Positions 1-9,381 of a stretch of 64,000 bases of DNA are shown piece after piece. Below the pieces are notes generated by a model. That model was given only the letters and a program-made list of their open reading frames with translations. It made no database searches and was not told the origin of the DNA. A program made the translations under genes and the position numbers. The DNA is taken from positions 2,728,001 to 2,792,000 of the forward strand of contig OZ251497.1 in the NCBI GenBank assembly GCA_965242735.1. Reading direction: 5' to 3'. Source of the stretch: G958295645 sp965242735. GTDB taxonomy: Bacteria > Gemmatimonadota > Gemmatimonadetes > Longimicrobiales > Gaopeijiaceae. How positions within the stretch are numbered: position 1 is the first letter of the stretch; each line of letters opens with the position of its first letter.

Positions 1-3000
1 GACCGTCACCGCCACCGTCTGCGTCCCCTCGAGGCCGTCCGGGTCGCGCGCCGTCACCGTCACCGTCGCCGCGCCGATGGCCCGAGGCGAGACCGACAGC
101 CGACCGCCCGTCACCGTCACCGCCGCCACGCTCGGCGCCGACGACACCGCCGCGTAGCTCAACGCGTCGCCGTCCGGATCGCGGAAGTACTGGCCCAGGT
201 CCTCCTCGGCCGGCGCGCCGTAGGCCTCGAGCGTCTTCGGCGCCATCGCGCCCACCGCCTCCGGACCCTCGTTGACGTCCAGCAGCGCCACGACGGCGCG
301 CGCCTCGCCCGACAGGCCGCCCGCGTCCGTCACGCGCAGCGCCAGCTCGTGCGACCGCGGTCCGGCCTCGTAGTCCTCGCCCGAGCCGACGTAGCGCACC
401 GCGCCGCTCGAAGCGTCCACCTCGAACCGGCCCCCGCCGCCCGACAAGCTGTACGCCAGTTCGTCGTCCGCGTCCTCGTCCGACGCCTCGACGCGGCCCA
501 GCTCGACCGGGCCCGCCGCGTTCTCGGCCAGCTCGAACGCGTACGCCGAATCGGCGAACGCCGGCGCCTCGTTCACGTCGACCAGCGTCACCTCCGCCGG
601 CACGCGGCCCTGCAAGCCGCCGCCGTCCGCAACGACCACCTCGAACTGCCACGACGTCGGGCCCGCCTCGTAGTCCTCGCCGTCGCCCGCGTAGCGCACC
701 TCGCCGCTCGAGGCGTCCACCTCGAACAACGCCGCGCCTTCGCCCGACAAGCTGTACGCCAGCGCCGTGTCCGCCCGGTCGGGATCGCTCGCCTGAACCA
801 CGCCCAGCGCCAGCGGTCCGGCAACGTTCTCGTCGAACGCCCATTCATAGCGCTCGGCCTCGAACGCCGGCGCCTCGTTCACGTCCAGCAACGACACGGA
901 CACGCGCGCCTCGGCCGTCAGCCCGCCGGCGTCCGTCGCGCGAACCACCAGCGCCCACGACTTCGGCCCCTCGTCCGTCTCCGCGTCCTCGCCCGGTCCC
1001 ACGTAGCGCACCGCGCCGCTCCCAGCGTCCACCTCGAACAATGCCGCGCCGCCCGACGCCAGCTCGTACGCCAGCCGGTCGCTCGCGTCCGGGTCAATCG
1101 CGCGAACCGTCCCCACGACCACCGGCCCCGCCGCGTTCTCCGGCAGCTCGAACGCATACGCCGAGTCCGCGAACACCGGTCCCTCGTTGACGTCCAGCAA
1201 CGACACCGACACCGCCGCCGCCGCGCTCAAGCCCTCCGCGTCCGTCGCAACCACCTCGAGCGCCCACGACTTCGGGCCCGCGCCGTCGTAGTCCTCGCCG
1301 TCGCCGACGTAGCGCACCTCGCCGCTCGCAGCGTCCACCTCGAACAACTGCGCGTCGCCGGACGCCAGCCCGTAGGACAGCACGTCGCCTTCCGGGTCCG
1401 TCGCCGACGCCACGCCCAGCGCCAACGGACCGGCCACGTTCTCCGGCAGCTCGAACGCATATGCGGCGTCCGCGAACGACGGCGCCTCGTTCTCGTCCAA
1501 CACGTGCACGATCACCAGCGCCTCGCCCTCGCGTCCGTCCTCCGCCGCCGCCAACACCTTCATCACCCGCTTCGGCTCCGAATCCGCGTCCAAGCCGCTC
1601 CCCACGTACCGCAAGTCGCCGCCGCGCTCGCTCACCTCGAAGCCCTCCGAGCCGTCGCCCAGCGCGTAGCTCAAGGCCTCGCCATACGGGTCCGACGCCC
1701 GCACCTCGCCCAGCTCGACCGGGCCGGACACGTTCTCCGCCAGCTCGAACACGTACTCCTGCCGCTCGAACCTCGGATCGTCCGCGCCCGTCCCGCCGTC
1801 CACCGCGTGGCCCGACACGTTCATCAGCGCGTGTCTCCCCAAGCCCAGCTCCGCCGCCATCCCGCCGCCCGACAGCCCGATCGCGCCGCCCCCGAGCGCC
1901 AGCCCGTTCGCCGGCACGCTGAACCCGTCGCGGTCCACGTCCGACGGCGTCACGCGGTACCGGAACTCCAACGCGTCCGTCCCGCTGCCCGACACGTACG
2001 CCGCCTGCCGGCGCGCCGGGCCGATCACCAGCGCCAGACGCGGCGCGCCCGTCACCACGACCGCACGGCTGAACGACACCCGCAGCACGATCCGGCCCCC
2101 CGACCCGTAGCCCGTCGGACCCGTCGGCGTGCTCGTCACCTCGACGCCCGTCACCGCCGGCGCCACCTGGATGCTGCCGTCCACCTTGTGGTCCGAGTCC
2201 TCTGCAAGCTCGCGGCCCGCGATGTCCACCGACGCCTCGAAGCCGCGCACCGGGTCCGCCACGTTCTCGATCGTCCCGCCGTTGAGCGTCAGCGCGCCCG
2301 AGTTCACCGCGATCCCGGCCGTCGTCCAGTCCACGCCGCCCGAGCCCGCGCCGCCCGAGCCCGCGCCCTGGACCCAGTAGTGGAAGTCCAGCAGCTCCGT
2401 GCCCGAACCGCTCGCGTACCTCGCCTGGCGCAACGTGCCCGCCATGTTGATCTCCAGTTGCGGCGTGCCCGTCACCGCCACCTCTCGGTCGTACTGCACC
2501 GTGACCACGATCCGCTCGCCCAACCCGTACGTGTCCCCGCTCGCCGGACTGCTCCGGATCAGCAGCGCGCTCACCAACGCCGGCGCAATCGTGCCGTCCA
2601 CCTTGTGCCCCGCCTGCGCCGACAGCGCGTGCGTCCCCAGCCCCAGCGAAGCCGCCAGCGAAGCGTCGCGCCCGTCGTTGATCGCGCCGCTGTTCAGCGT
2701 CAACGCGCCCGCCGCCACCTCGATCCCGTCCGGGTCCGAGTCCGCAGCCACGACCACGTACTGGAACTTCAACACCTTCGTGCCCGTTCCGCTCGCGTAC
2801 GCCGCCTGCCGCGCGGTCCCGCCGACATCCAGCGCCAGCTGCGGCGTGCCGCCCGTCGTCACCACGTCCACCGGACGGTTGAACGTCACGTCCACCTCGA
2901 TCGTGTCGGTCGCGGCGTACGTCTCGTCCACCACCGGAGCGCTCGCGACCGACGCGCCGCTCACCGCCGCCGCCGTCCGCGTGCCCGACGTCTTGTAGTT

Positions 3001-4620
3001 CGCGTCGTCCGCGAACGCGTGCGCGGCCATCCACAGCACCGCCGCCGCCCCCGACGTCGTCGTGATCGTCCCGCCGTTCGCCGCCAGCGCGCTGTCCGCG
3101 ACGCTGATCCCGTCCGCGTCCGTGTCGCTCGACTGCACCACGTACCGGAACGCCAGCGACGACGTGCCCGAGCCCGACGCGTACTCCGCCTGTCGCGTGT
3201 TCGATCCGATCCCCAAGCCCAGCTGCGGCGTGCCGCCCGTCACGTCCACGTTCACCGTCTCGGCGAACCGCACCGTCGCCACGATCGTGTCGTCCAGCTC
3301 GTACGTGCTCGCCGCAATCGGCGTGTTGAACGACAACTCGGCCGGCCACGCCCGGCTCGCCGCCACCCGGTGAGCCGGACTGTTCGCAATCGCCGCGCTC
3401 CCCAACGGCAGCAAAGCGTTCTCCGTCGTCGAGCCCGCCGTCGTGATCGTGCCCCCGTTCAAATCCAGCGCGCCCGCCGCGACGCTGATCCCGTCCAAGT
3501 CTTCGTTCCCCGCCGCCACCTGGTAGCGGAACACCACCGACGACGAGCCCGATCCCGAAGCGTAGTCCGCCTGCACCGTCCCCGTGCTCAGCCCCAGCGC
3601 CAGCTGCGGCGTGCCCGTCACGTCCACCGCCCCAATGAACTCCACCGTCGCTTCGATCCAGTCGCCCGGCACGAACGTCGAGTCCGCCGGCGAGTTCAGC
3701 GTCAAGCCGGTCACCGACCGCGGCCGGGTGCCGTCCACCTTGTGGTTCACGCTGTTCACGATCGCCTGGCGGTTCGCGTACCGGTCAACCCCGAACTCAA
3801 CGACTCCGTACTCCATCACCTTGCCCACGACGCTTATCCCGTCGGCGTCCATGTCGCCCGCCTGCACGACGTAACGGTAAATCCAGGTTCTGTCTCCCCT
3901 GCCAGCACCTTGGACGTAGTCCGCCTCCGCGATGCTGTCGCCGATCGTCAGCAATCCCTTAATGTCATTGGCCCATGACTGAAAGCTCCAACGTATTACA
4001 AAGTTGTATACCAACGTGAGCACGATCGTATCGCCGACAATGAAGGTGTCGCCGCTCGGTGGACTGTTCAGCGAGATGCTGGTTATGTACTTCCCGCGTG
4101 TTGAAGAGTCGGAGTCGGTTCCGGTGCCCACTTTGCGGCTCGCGTCGTCCGAGAACGCAAGCGTCCCCAAGTCCAAGTTCGCAGCAGCGCCGCCGCTGGT
4201 CGCGTTGATCCCGCCGCCGTTCAGCTTCAGCGCGTCCGCCGCGATGCTGATCCCGTCGTTGTCGACGTCGCCCCCCCGGACCCTGTACTCGAACACCAGC
4301 GTCTCCGAGCCCGTGCCTGTCGTGTCCGGGACGAACGTCGCGATGCAGCCGCCGCCCGGGCATGTCGCGATCCCCAGCTCGACGTGCGGCGTGCCCGTCA
4401 CGTCCACCGAATCGCTGAACACCACTGTGACTCGGATCCTCTCGGTGGGGTAAAAGATGGCGGCGTCGGCTACGGTTTTTCCGTTGCCGTCCGGCGTGTT
4501 GACCGACAACCCCGTCACCGTCGGGGCCTGGGCCGCCAAGTCGCCAGCGAGCCCGACGAGGCCCGCCAGCACGATTCCGACGACTCCGGCGGCCCGAGCC
4601 GCCACGCGACCGAAGGTCAT
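1..4620 (-). CDS. Giant secreted SWM-repeat/cadherin-repeat surface protein (C-terminus beyond window)
   Basis: The reading frame is open from an ATG at 4620 to the window edge, giving at least 1540 residues. Residues 1-32 form a signal peptide ending in LAAQA. About residues 33-930 hold seven degenerate repeats of roughly 110-130 residues with the core GTPQLxLxxG...RQAxYASGSGT...FxYxV...DxDGIxVxxxALxLNGGTI, resembling the SWM/SwmB repeat. From about residue 940 there are five cadherin-like repeats of about 100 residues, each with an ELAEN-type start, DPDGD-like acidic calcium sites, FEVDxxSGxxxYVG and a DVNEAP end, then one Ig-like repeat near the edge. The role is probably adhesion or cell-surface structure. 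A PorX-type regulator nearby makes type IX secretion possible, but the C-terminal sorting signal would lie outside the window. No strong ribosome binding site precedes the ATG. Confidence 0.85.
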   Translation of the reverse strand, partial: MTFGRVAARAAGVVGIVLAGLVGLAGDLAAQAPTVTGLSVNTPDGNGKTVADAAIFYPTERIRVTVVFSDSVDVTGTPHVELGIATCPGGGCIATFVPDTTGTGSETLVFEYRVRGGDVDNDGISIAADALKLNGGGINATSGGAAANLDLGTLAFSDDASRKVGTGTDSDSSTRGKYITSISLNSPPSGDTFIVGDTIVLTLVYNFVIRWSFQSWANDIKGLLTIGDSIAEADYVQGAGRGDRTWIYRYVVQAGDMDADGISVVGKVMEYGVVEFGVDRYANRQAIVNSVNHKVDGTRPRSVTGLTLNSPADSTFVPGDWIEATVEFIGAVDVTGTPQLALGLSTGTVQADYASGSGSSSVVFRYQVAAGNEDLDGISVAAGALDLNGGTITTAGSTTENALLPLGSAAIANSPAHRVAASRAWPAELSFNTPIAASTYELDDTIVATVRFAETVNVDVTGGTPQLGLGIGSNTRQAEYASGSGTSSLAFRYVVQSSDTDADGISVADSALAANGGTITTTSGAAAVLWMAAHAFADDANYKTSGTRTAAAVSGASVASAPVVDETYAATDTIEVDVTFNRPVDVVTTGGTPQLALDVGGTARQAAYASGTGTKVLKFQYVVVAADSDPDGIEVAAGALTLNSGAINDGRDASLAASLGLGTHALSAQAGHKVDGTIAPALVSALLIRSSPASGDTYGLGERIVVTVQYDREVAVTGTPQLEINMAGTLRQARYASGSGTELLDFHYWVQGAGSGGAGSGGVDWTTAGIAVNSGALTLNGGTIENVADPVRGFEASVDIAGRELAEDSDHKVDGSIQVAPAVTGVEVTSTPTGPTGYGSGGRIVLRVSFSRAVVVTGAPRLALVIGPARRQAAYVSGSGTDALEFRYRVTPSDVDRDGFSVPANGLALGGGAIGLSGGGMAAELGLGRHALMNVSGHAVDGGTGADDPRFERQEYVFELAENVSGPVELGEVRASDPYGEALSYALGDGSEGFEVSERGGDLRYVGSGLDADSEPKRVMKVLAAAEDGREGEALVIVHVLDENEAPSFADAAYAFELPENVAGPLALGVASATDPEGDVLSYGLASGDAQLFEVDAASGEVRYVGDGEDYDGAGPKSWALEVVATDAEGLSAAAAVSVSLLDVNEGPVFADSAYAFELPENAAGPVVVGTVRAIDPDASDRLAYELASGGAALFEVDAGSGAVRYVGPGEDAETDEGPKSWALVVRATDAGGLTAEARVSVSLLDVNEAPAFEAERYEWAFDENVAGPLALGVVQASDPDRADTALAYSLSGEGAALFEVDASSGEVRYAGDGEDYEAGPTSWQFEVVVADGGGLQGRVPAEVTLVDVNEAPAFADSAYAFELAENAAGPVELGRVEASDEDADDELAYSLSGGGGRFEVDASSGAVRYVGSGEDYEAGPRSHELALRVTDAGGLSGEARAVVALLDVNEGPEAVGAMAPKTLEAYGAPAEEDLGQYFRDPDGDALSYAAVSSAPSVAAVTVTGGRLSVSPRAIGAATVTVTARDPDGLEGTQTVAVTV

Positions 4621-4703
4621 GGACGGAGCCGCCGCGCGGCCGATTGCGCTAGGGCTAGCGCTAGCGCGAGGGAACCGCCAAGCGCAGGCCGATTCCGAAA
4701 ATC

Positions 4704-4717
4704 GGGGGGGGGGGGGG
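4704..4717. repeat. 14-nt homopolymer (poly-C on coding strand) upstream of the giant repeat gene
   Basis: An uninterrupted run of 14 G on the plus strand (C on the strand of the flanking genes) lies 84-97 nt upstream of the ATG of the surface-repeat gene, between it and the acyltransferase stop. Long mononucleotide tracts in promoter regions of surface genes change length by slipped-strand mispairing in many bacteria. Here the position suits promoter-spacing phase variation, but that is inference. Sequencing error in tract length is also possible. Confidence 0.8.
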
Positions 4718-4825
4718 ATTCTCACCTTGTGCAGTCCTCGTCTCGTCCAGTCAGGAACCAACGTTCGGCCAACCGATGCTCGACAAGATACGATGGAGTC
4801 TCCGGCTCTCGCAAGCCCCCCTAGC

Positions 4826-5716
4826 CTAGCCCGCAGACGGAGGAGGCGCGGTCTTCCAGCGGCGGTGCATCCAGAAGTACTGTTCCGGATGCTTGCGGAT
4901 CTGGGCCTCCAGGCGGGAGGCGCAGGCTTGGGTGATGGCGTCCGCTCCCGCCCCGGGGTCCAGCATCTCCAGCTCGAGGCGATAGCGAAGCCGACGCCCG
5001 GGCAGGCGAACGAGAAAGGCCGTGCCCATCAGGGAGCGCGCCCTCCGGGCCAGGACGGCGGGACCTCGCGCCGTTGCGGCCGGGCGACCGAAGAAGTCCA
5101 CGAAGATGCCGGCGTCCCGGGCGTCCTGGTCGCCGACCACGCCCACGGACTTGCCCGTCCTCAGCGCCTCCACGACCCGACGGCGGGCTTGGTCGCGCGG
5201 AATCGCCTTCATGCCCAGATTGGCGCGGCAGCGCGTGATGTAGCGGTCGAAGTAGGGGTTGCGCTGCCGGGCGGCGATCACGTCCAAGGGCAGTCCGGCG
5301 GCCACGATCGCGGCGCCGCAGATCTCCCAGTTGCCCACGTGGCCGGTCACCAGCACGGCCCCGGTCGGATGCGCGGCGGCCGCCTCCAGCACCTCGCGTC
5401 CCACGACCTCCGTTCGCGCGCGCACCCCTTCCAGGCCCAGGCGGGACAATCGAAGCATGGCCATGGCCTCGGCGCCGAAGTGCGAGTAGCAGCGCAGGGC
5501 CACGTCGCGGCGCCACGCCTCGTCGGCCTCGGGGAAGGCCAAGCGGAGCTGCTCGGTCACCACGCCCCACCGGGGGCGGCCCGCCCGCGCCAGCAGCCAG
5601 CCGAGCAGGGCCCCTCCGCTCTGGGCCAGCCGCTCGGGCACAGCGTTGCAGCCCGCGCCGAACAACCGCACGGCCGCGTACTCGAGCCGGTGCCGCCGAT
5701 CCTTGCGGCCGCTCAT
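4826..5716 (-). CDS. Lysophospholipid/lipid A acyltransferase (LpxL/HtrB family)
   Basis: This 296-residue protein belongs to the bacterial lipid A biosynthesis acyltransferase family, which transfers a secondary acyl chain from acyl-ACP to lipid A precursors at the inner membrane. The family catalytic HX4E motif is present as GHVGNWE (His126, Glu131), followed by an RNPYFDRYI segment and GDQDARDAGIFVDFFGR, both typical of the family. The ATG at 5716 overlaps the stop of the upstream ABC exporter as ATGA, so the two are translationally coupled. A lipid A acyltransferase coupled to an MsbA-like flippase is a natural lipid A maturation unit. A reading frame extends much further upstream but only overlaps the exporter in another frame. 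Confidence 0.9.
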   Translation of the reverse strand: MSGRKDRRHRLEYAAVRLFGAGCNAVPERLAQSGGALLGWLLARAGRPRWGVVTEQLRLAFPEADEAWRRDVALRCYSHFGAEAMAMLRLSRLGLEGVRARTEVVGREVLEAAAAHPTGAVLVTGHVGNWEICGAAIVAAGLPLDVIAARQRNPYFDRYITRCRANLGMKAIPRDQARRRVVEALRTGKSVGVVGDQDARDAGIFVDFFGRPAATARGPAVLARRARSLMGTAFLVRLPGRRLRYRLELEMLDPGAGADAITQACASRLEAQIRKHPEQYFWMHRRWKTAPPPSAG

Positions 5717-7668
5717 CCCCGCTCGACCGCCTTTCGCCCCGCCATGTCCACCTCCGTCTCGCCGCGCCCGGGCCACCGGAACTGCAGATCGCGCAGACGG
5801 CGGTAGAGTCCGCCCTGGGCGACGAGCTCGGCATGCGTTCCCTGCTGCACGACGCGCCCCTTCTCGACCGCCACGATCAGATCGGCCCGCTGAATCGTCG
5901 ACAGGCGGTGGGCGATCACGAAGACCGTCCTTCCCTCCAAGAGACGATCCACGGCCCGCTGCACCAAGCGCTCCGACTCGGCGTCCAGCGCGCTCGTGGC
6001 TTCGTCCAGCACCAGGATGGGAGGATCGCGCAGCACGGCGCGGGCGATGGCGATGCGCTGCCGCTGTCCTCCCGAGAGCGCGGCGCCGCGTTCGCCCACC
6101 AGCGTGTGGTAGCCTCGGGGCAGCTTCGTCACGAACTCGTGCGCATGGGCCGCCCGCGCCGCCTGCTCGACTCTCTCGGGCGTGGCGTCCGGGGCGCCGT
6201 AGGCAATGTTGGCCCGGACCGTGTCGTGAAAGAGGACCGTGTCCTGAGACACGATGCCGAGGCCCGCCCGCAGGCTTCGCAGGTCGTAGCTCCTCACGTC
6301 CCGGCCGCCGATCTCCACCGAGCCCTCGGTGACGTCGTAGAACCGGCCCAGCAGGTCGACGATGCTTGTCTTGCCCGCCCCGCTCGGCCCGACCAGCGCG
6401 ACCACGGAGCCCCGGGGCGCCCAGAAGTCCACGCCTTGCAACACCGGATCGCCCTCCCGGTAGGCCAGACCGACGCCCCGGTAGCGGATGCCCTCGCCCA
6501 CGCCGGCGAACGGCTTGGCGCCCGGCGCGTCCCGGATGCGCGCCGGCGCGTCCATGAACTCGAAGAGCCGCTCGGCGCCCGCCAAGCCCGGCTGCACCAT
6601 GGCGGGCAGCTTGCTCAGGTACTTGACGGGCGCGTACAGGCGCGTGCTCAGGATGATGAAGGTCAGGAAGGCTTCGCCGCTCAGCGAGTTGTCCACGACC
6701 ACCATCCTCGCTCCGTACCACAGCAGGATCGACGTCCCGACGGCCACGAAGAATTCGGTGATGGGACCCGCCAGCGCCCGCAGCTTCACCGTGCGGATGA
6801 CCGCGGCGAAGTAGGCGCCGGTGACGCCGCGAAACCGCTCCCGCTCGATCGCCTCCGCCGCCGCCGCCTTCACCATGCGGATCGCCGAGACGGTCTCTTG
6901 AATGCGCGATCCCAAGTCGCCCGCCAAGTCCAGCGCCCTGCGGTCCCGTTGGCGCAGCCGCCGCACCAAGGGGCCCCAGACGATCATGGTGGCGGGCACC
7001 ACCACGAACGCCGCGCCGGTGAGCCGCAGCGACATCTGGGTCATCCAGAACAAGACCGCAGCGAGGCCCAGCAAATGCGACGCGGTCTGCACGAATTCCT
7101 TGGCGATCAGCGCCCGCAGCTGCTCCACGTCGTGCGTCAGGCGAGAAACGACTTGCCCCGTGCGCGTGCGCCCGAAGAAGGCCAAGTCGAGCCTCAGGAC
7201 GTGATCGTACACGTCGTTGCGCAGGTCTCGGGCCACGCCCTGCTCCACCCTGGCGGACAGGTACGCCCGCAGGAAGTCCATCACGTTCTTGCCGGCCACC
7301 AGCAGCAGGACGAACAGGATGACGCCGCCCACGACCGTCTGGGGGTCGCCGTCGAGATCGACGAAGCGGCCGGCGGTCGCTTCCAAGGCGGCCCGAATGC
7401 GCGGGGCCTCCTCCTGCAGGCCCAAGGCCGCGTTGCCGCCGAACACCGTGGCGAGAAACGGCAACAGGGCCACGAACGAGAAGGCGTCCAGGGCGGCGTA
7501 CGCTGCGCCCGCCAAGCCGGCCAGCAACAGATTCGCCCGGTGCGGACGAAGGTAGGAGAGGATTCGGGACCAGCGGACCTTGGGGCGCGGCGCGGCGCCG
7601 GACGGGCGGGGCGCGGCCGAGGGGCGGACGGCGGACGGCGCGCCGGGGGGAGACGGAGAACGGGTCAA
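5713..7668 (-). CDS. MsbA-like lipid ABC exporter (TMD-NBD fusion)
   Basis: This protein of up to 651 residues is a type IV ABC half-exporter. The N-terminal half (about residues 30-340) carries the transmembrane domain. The C-terminal half is the nucleotide-binding domain, with Walker A GPSGAGKTS, signature LSGGQRQR, Walker B ILVLDEATSALD and switch histidine in VIAHRLS. Its overlap with the lipid A acyltransferase points to lipid A or LPS-core flipping across the inner membrane. The start is uncertain: the first possible codon is a TTG at 7668, followed by about 28 Pro/Ala/Arg-rich residues, and no good ribosome binding site is visible. Another lipid or drug substrate cannot be excluded. 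Confidence 0.88.
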   Translation of the reverse strand: MTRSPSPPGAPSAVRPSAAPRPSGAAPRPKVRWSRILSYLRPHRANLLLAGLAGAAYAALDAFSFVALLPFLATVFGGNAALGLQEEAPRIRAALEATAGRFVDLDGDPQTVVGGVILFVLLLVAGKNVMDFLRAYLSARVEQGVARDLRNDVYDHVLRLDLAFFGRTRTGQVVSRLTHDVEQLRALIAKEFVQTASHLLGLAAVLFWMTQMSLRLTGAAFVVVPATMIVWGPLVRRLRQRDRRALDLAGDLGSRIQETVSAIRMVKAAAAEAIERERFRGVTGAYFAAVIRTVKLRALAGPITEFFVAVGTSILLWYGARMVVVDNSLSGEAFLTFIILSTRLYAPVKYLSKLPAMVQPGLAGAERLFEFMDAPARIRDAPGAKPFAGVGEGIRYRGVGLAYREGDPVLQGVDFWAPRGSVVALVGPSGAGKTSIVDLLGRFYDVTEGSVEIGGRDVRSYDLRSLRAGLGIVSQDTVLFHDTVRANIAYGAPDATPERVEQAARAAHAHEFVTKLPRGYHTLVGERGAALSGGQRQRIAIARAVLRDPPILVLDEATSALDAESERLVQRAVDRLLEGRTVFVIAHRLSTIQRADLIVAVEKGRVVQQGTHAELVAQGGLYRRLRDLQFRWPGRGETEVDMAGRKAVERG

Positions 7669-7758
7669 GGGCGGGGCGCGTCCTGGCGGCGCTCGGCCGA
7701 CGGCGAGCCGGATCGGGATGGAGAAGGGGTCAAGGTTCGGGGCGCGGGACCCGCCGCG

Positions 7759-9324
7759 TCAGCGGGGACGGGGCTTCAGCACGGCCAGCGGGACGATCAT
7801 CTCTTCGGGCGACGCGCCGCCGTGGAGAAAGGAATTCGCGTATCGGCGACGGTATTCCCTGAGGCGGGTCGGATAGACGAAGTAGAAGTCCTCCAAGGCC
7901 ACGAGGCAGTTCGTGCCGGCAGGCGCCGGAGGAAAGCGGAGATCGGCGGCGCGGCTGGTCGAGAAGGCCGATCCGGGCGTCTGCGCGCGCAGGTTGGGGC
8001 CCGTCTTGTACCGCAGGTTGGCGCTCGTGCCCCTGGCGGCGCGCACGGTGGCGGGCCGGCGGCAGTGAATCGAGCCGTGATCGGTGGTGAGCAGCACCCG
8101 GCACCCGCGCTTGGCGGCCTCCATGAGCACGGAAAAGGCGGTCGAGCGCTCGAACCAGGACCGCGTCAGCTGGCGCAGGGCCGCCTGGTCCTTCGCCACT
8201 TCCATCAGGATGGGCGACTCGGAACGGCCGTGCGTCATGAGGTCCACGAAGTTGAACACCAGGGCCGTCACGGAGCCGGGCACGGAGGCGGCCGAGCGCA
8301 CCCGGGCCAGCACGGCTTCCGAGTTGCGGTCGGTGAAGACCTTCTCGTAGTGGACGGGCACGTCGCGCTCCGTCAGCCGGCGGAGCAGCGCCCGCAGCAG
8401 GTCGTCCTCGAAGGCGTTCATCGATCCCTCGTCGCCCGCGCCCTCCCACCATCCCGGACGACGCTTGGCGATCTCGTCCGGAAAGAGTCCCGAGAACAGC
8501 GCGTTGCGGGCGTACGGGGTCGCCGTGGGCAGGATCGACCAGTGCACGCGCTCCTCGACTTCGAAGCTCTCGCCCAGCAGGCTCGACATGACGCGCCACT
8601 GGTCCAGCCTCATGCAGTCCAGCACGACGAAGAAGATCGGGTCGGAGCCCAGCAGCGGCGCCAGGCGACGCTCCGCCACGTCCACCGACAGCTCCGGGCG
8701 GTCCCCCTCCCCGCGCGTCCACAGCGGATATTGCCGGCTCACCCACCGCCCGAAGTCGTGCCGCAGCTCCGCTTGCAGAGACTCGACCGTGTCCAGCAGG
8801 CCCGTCTCGCCCGACTCGTCCAGCCGGATGTGCCAGTCGACGAGCTCCTGGTAGGCGCGCTCGAATCCCTTGGCGGTGGGGGGCTCCTCGCGCCGCCGGG
8901 CCAACGCGGGCCAGCGGGCGGCGAAGTCCTGCGCGGCGTGCTGCTGGCGAATCGACGGGCCCTCCAGAATCCGCGTCACCACGGAGAGGACTTGGCGCGG
9001 ACTCGTGGGCTTGACCAGGTAGTCCTCCGCGTAGCGGCCGATCGCCTCGGTCATCGTGCGGTCGTCTTCGGACTTGGTGATCATGACGACGCAGGCGTGG
9101 GGATCGTCGCGCCGGATGAGTTTCAGCACGTCGATGCCGCGGCGGCCCGGCATCTGCTCGTCCAGCAGCACCAGGTCGTAGGCCCGGCGCCGCAGGAGCG
9201 CCAGCGCGTCGTCGCCGTTGGGGATCGCGTCCACGTGGTACCCGCGCTGCTGCAGGAAGAGGAGATGCGGACGCAGGAGGTCGATCTCGTCGTCCACCCA
9301 CAGGATTCGCTTGGCCGCGCGCAT
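7759..9324 (-). CDS. porX: PorX-like response regulator with PglZ domain
   Basis: This 521-residue protein has an N-terminal receiver domain (residues 1-120: Asp11/Asp12, phosphoacceptor Asp55 in LLDEQMPG, Lys105) and a long C-terminal PglZ/alkaline-phosphatase-superfamily domain with DCMRLDQWR and TDHGSIH metal-site motifs. REC plus PglZ with no DNA-binding domain is the architecture of PorX, the regulator of type IX secretion in Bacteroidota, reported to act with PorY and a sigma factor and to hydrolyse oligonucleotides. The ATG at 9324 gives MRAAKRILWVDDE, a normal receiver start; a GTG 12 nt upstream is also possible. No por secretion genes are in the window, so the T9SS link rests on family resemblance. 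Confidence 0.82.
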   Translation of the reverse strand: MRAAKRILWVDDEIDLLRPHLLFLQQRGYHVDAIPNGDDALALLRRRAYDLVLLDEQMPGRRGIDVLKLIRRDDPHACVVMITKSEDDRTMTEAIGRYAEDYLVKPTSPRQVLSVVTRILEGPSIRQQHAAQDFAARWPALARRREEPPTAKGFERAYQELVDWHIRLDESGETGLLDTVESLQAELRHDFGRWVSRQYPLWTRGEGDRPELSVDVAERRLAPLLGSDPIFFVVLDCMRLDQWRVMSSLLGESFEVEERVHWSILPTATPYARNALFSGLFPDEIAKRRPGWWEGAGDEGSMNAFEDDLLRALLRRLTERDVPVHYEKVFTDRNSEAVLARVRSAASVPGSVTALVFNFVDLMTHGRSESPILMEVAKDQAALRQLTRSWFERSTAFSVLMEAAKRGCRVLLTTDHGSIHCRRPATVRAARGTSANLRYKTGPNLRAQTPGSAFSTSRAADLRFPPAPAGTNCLVALEDFYFVYPTRLREYRRRYANSFLHGGASPEEMIVPLAVLKPRPR

Positions 9325-9381
9325 CCCGGCCGTCACGGCGCCTGGGGCGGCGGTGGGCCGCCGAGCCGGCTCTTCACACGA

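Noticed and set aside
349..3978. Very long plus-strand frame over the giant repeat gene
   Set aside because: It is Arg/His-rich without sense; the minus-strand frame in phase with 4620 gives perfect cadherin and SWM repeats. It is an antisense shadow caused by high GC.
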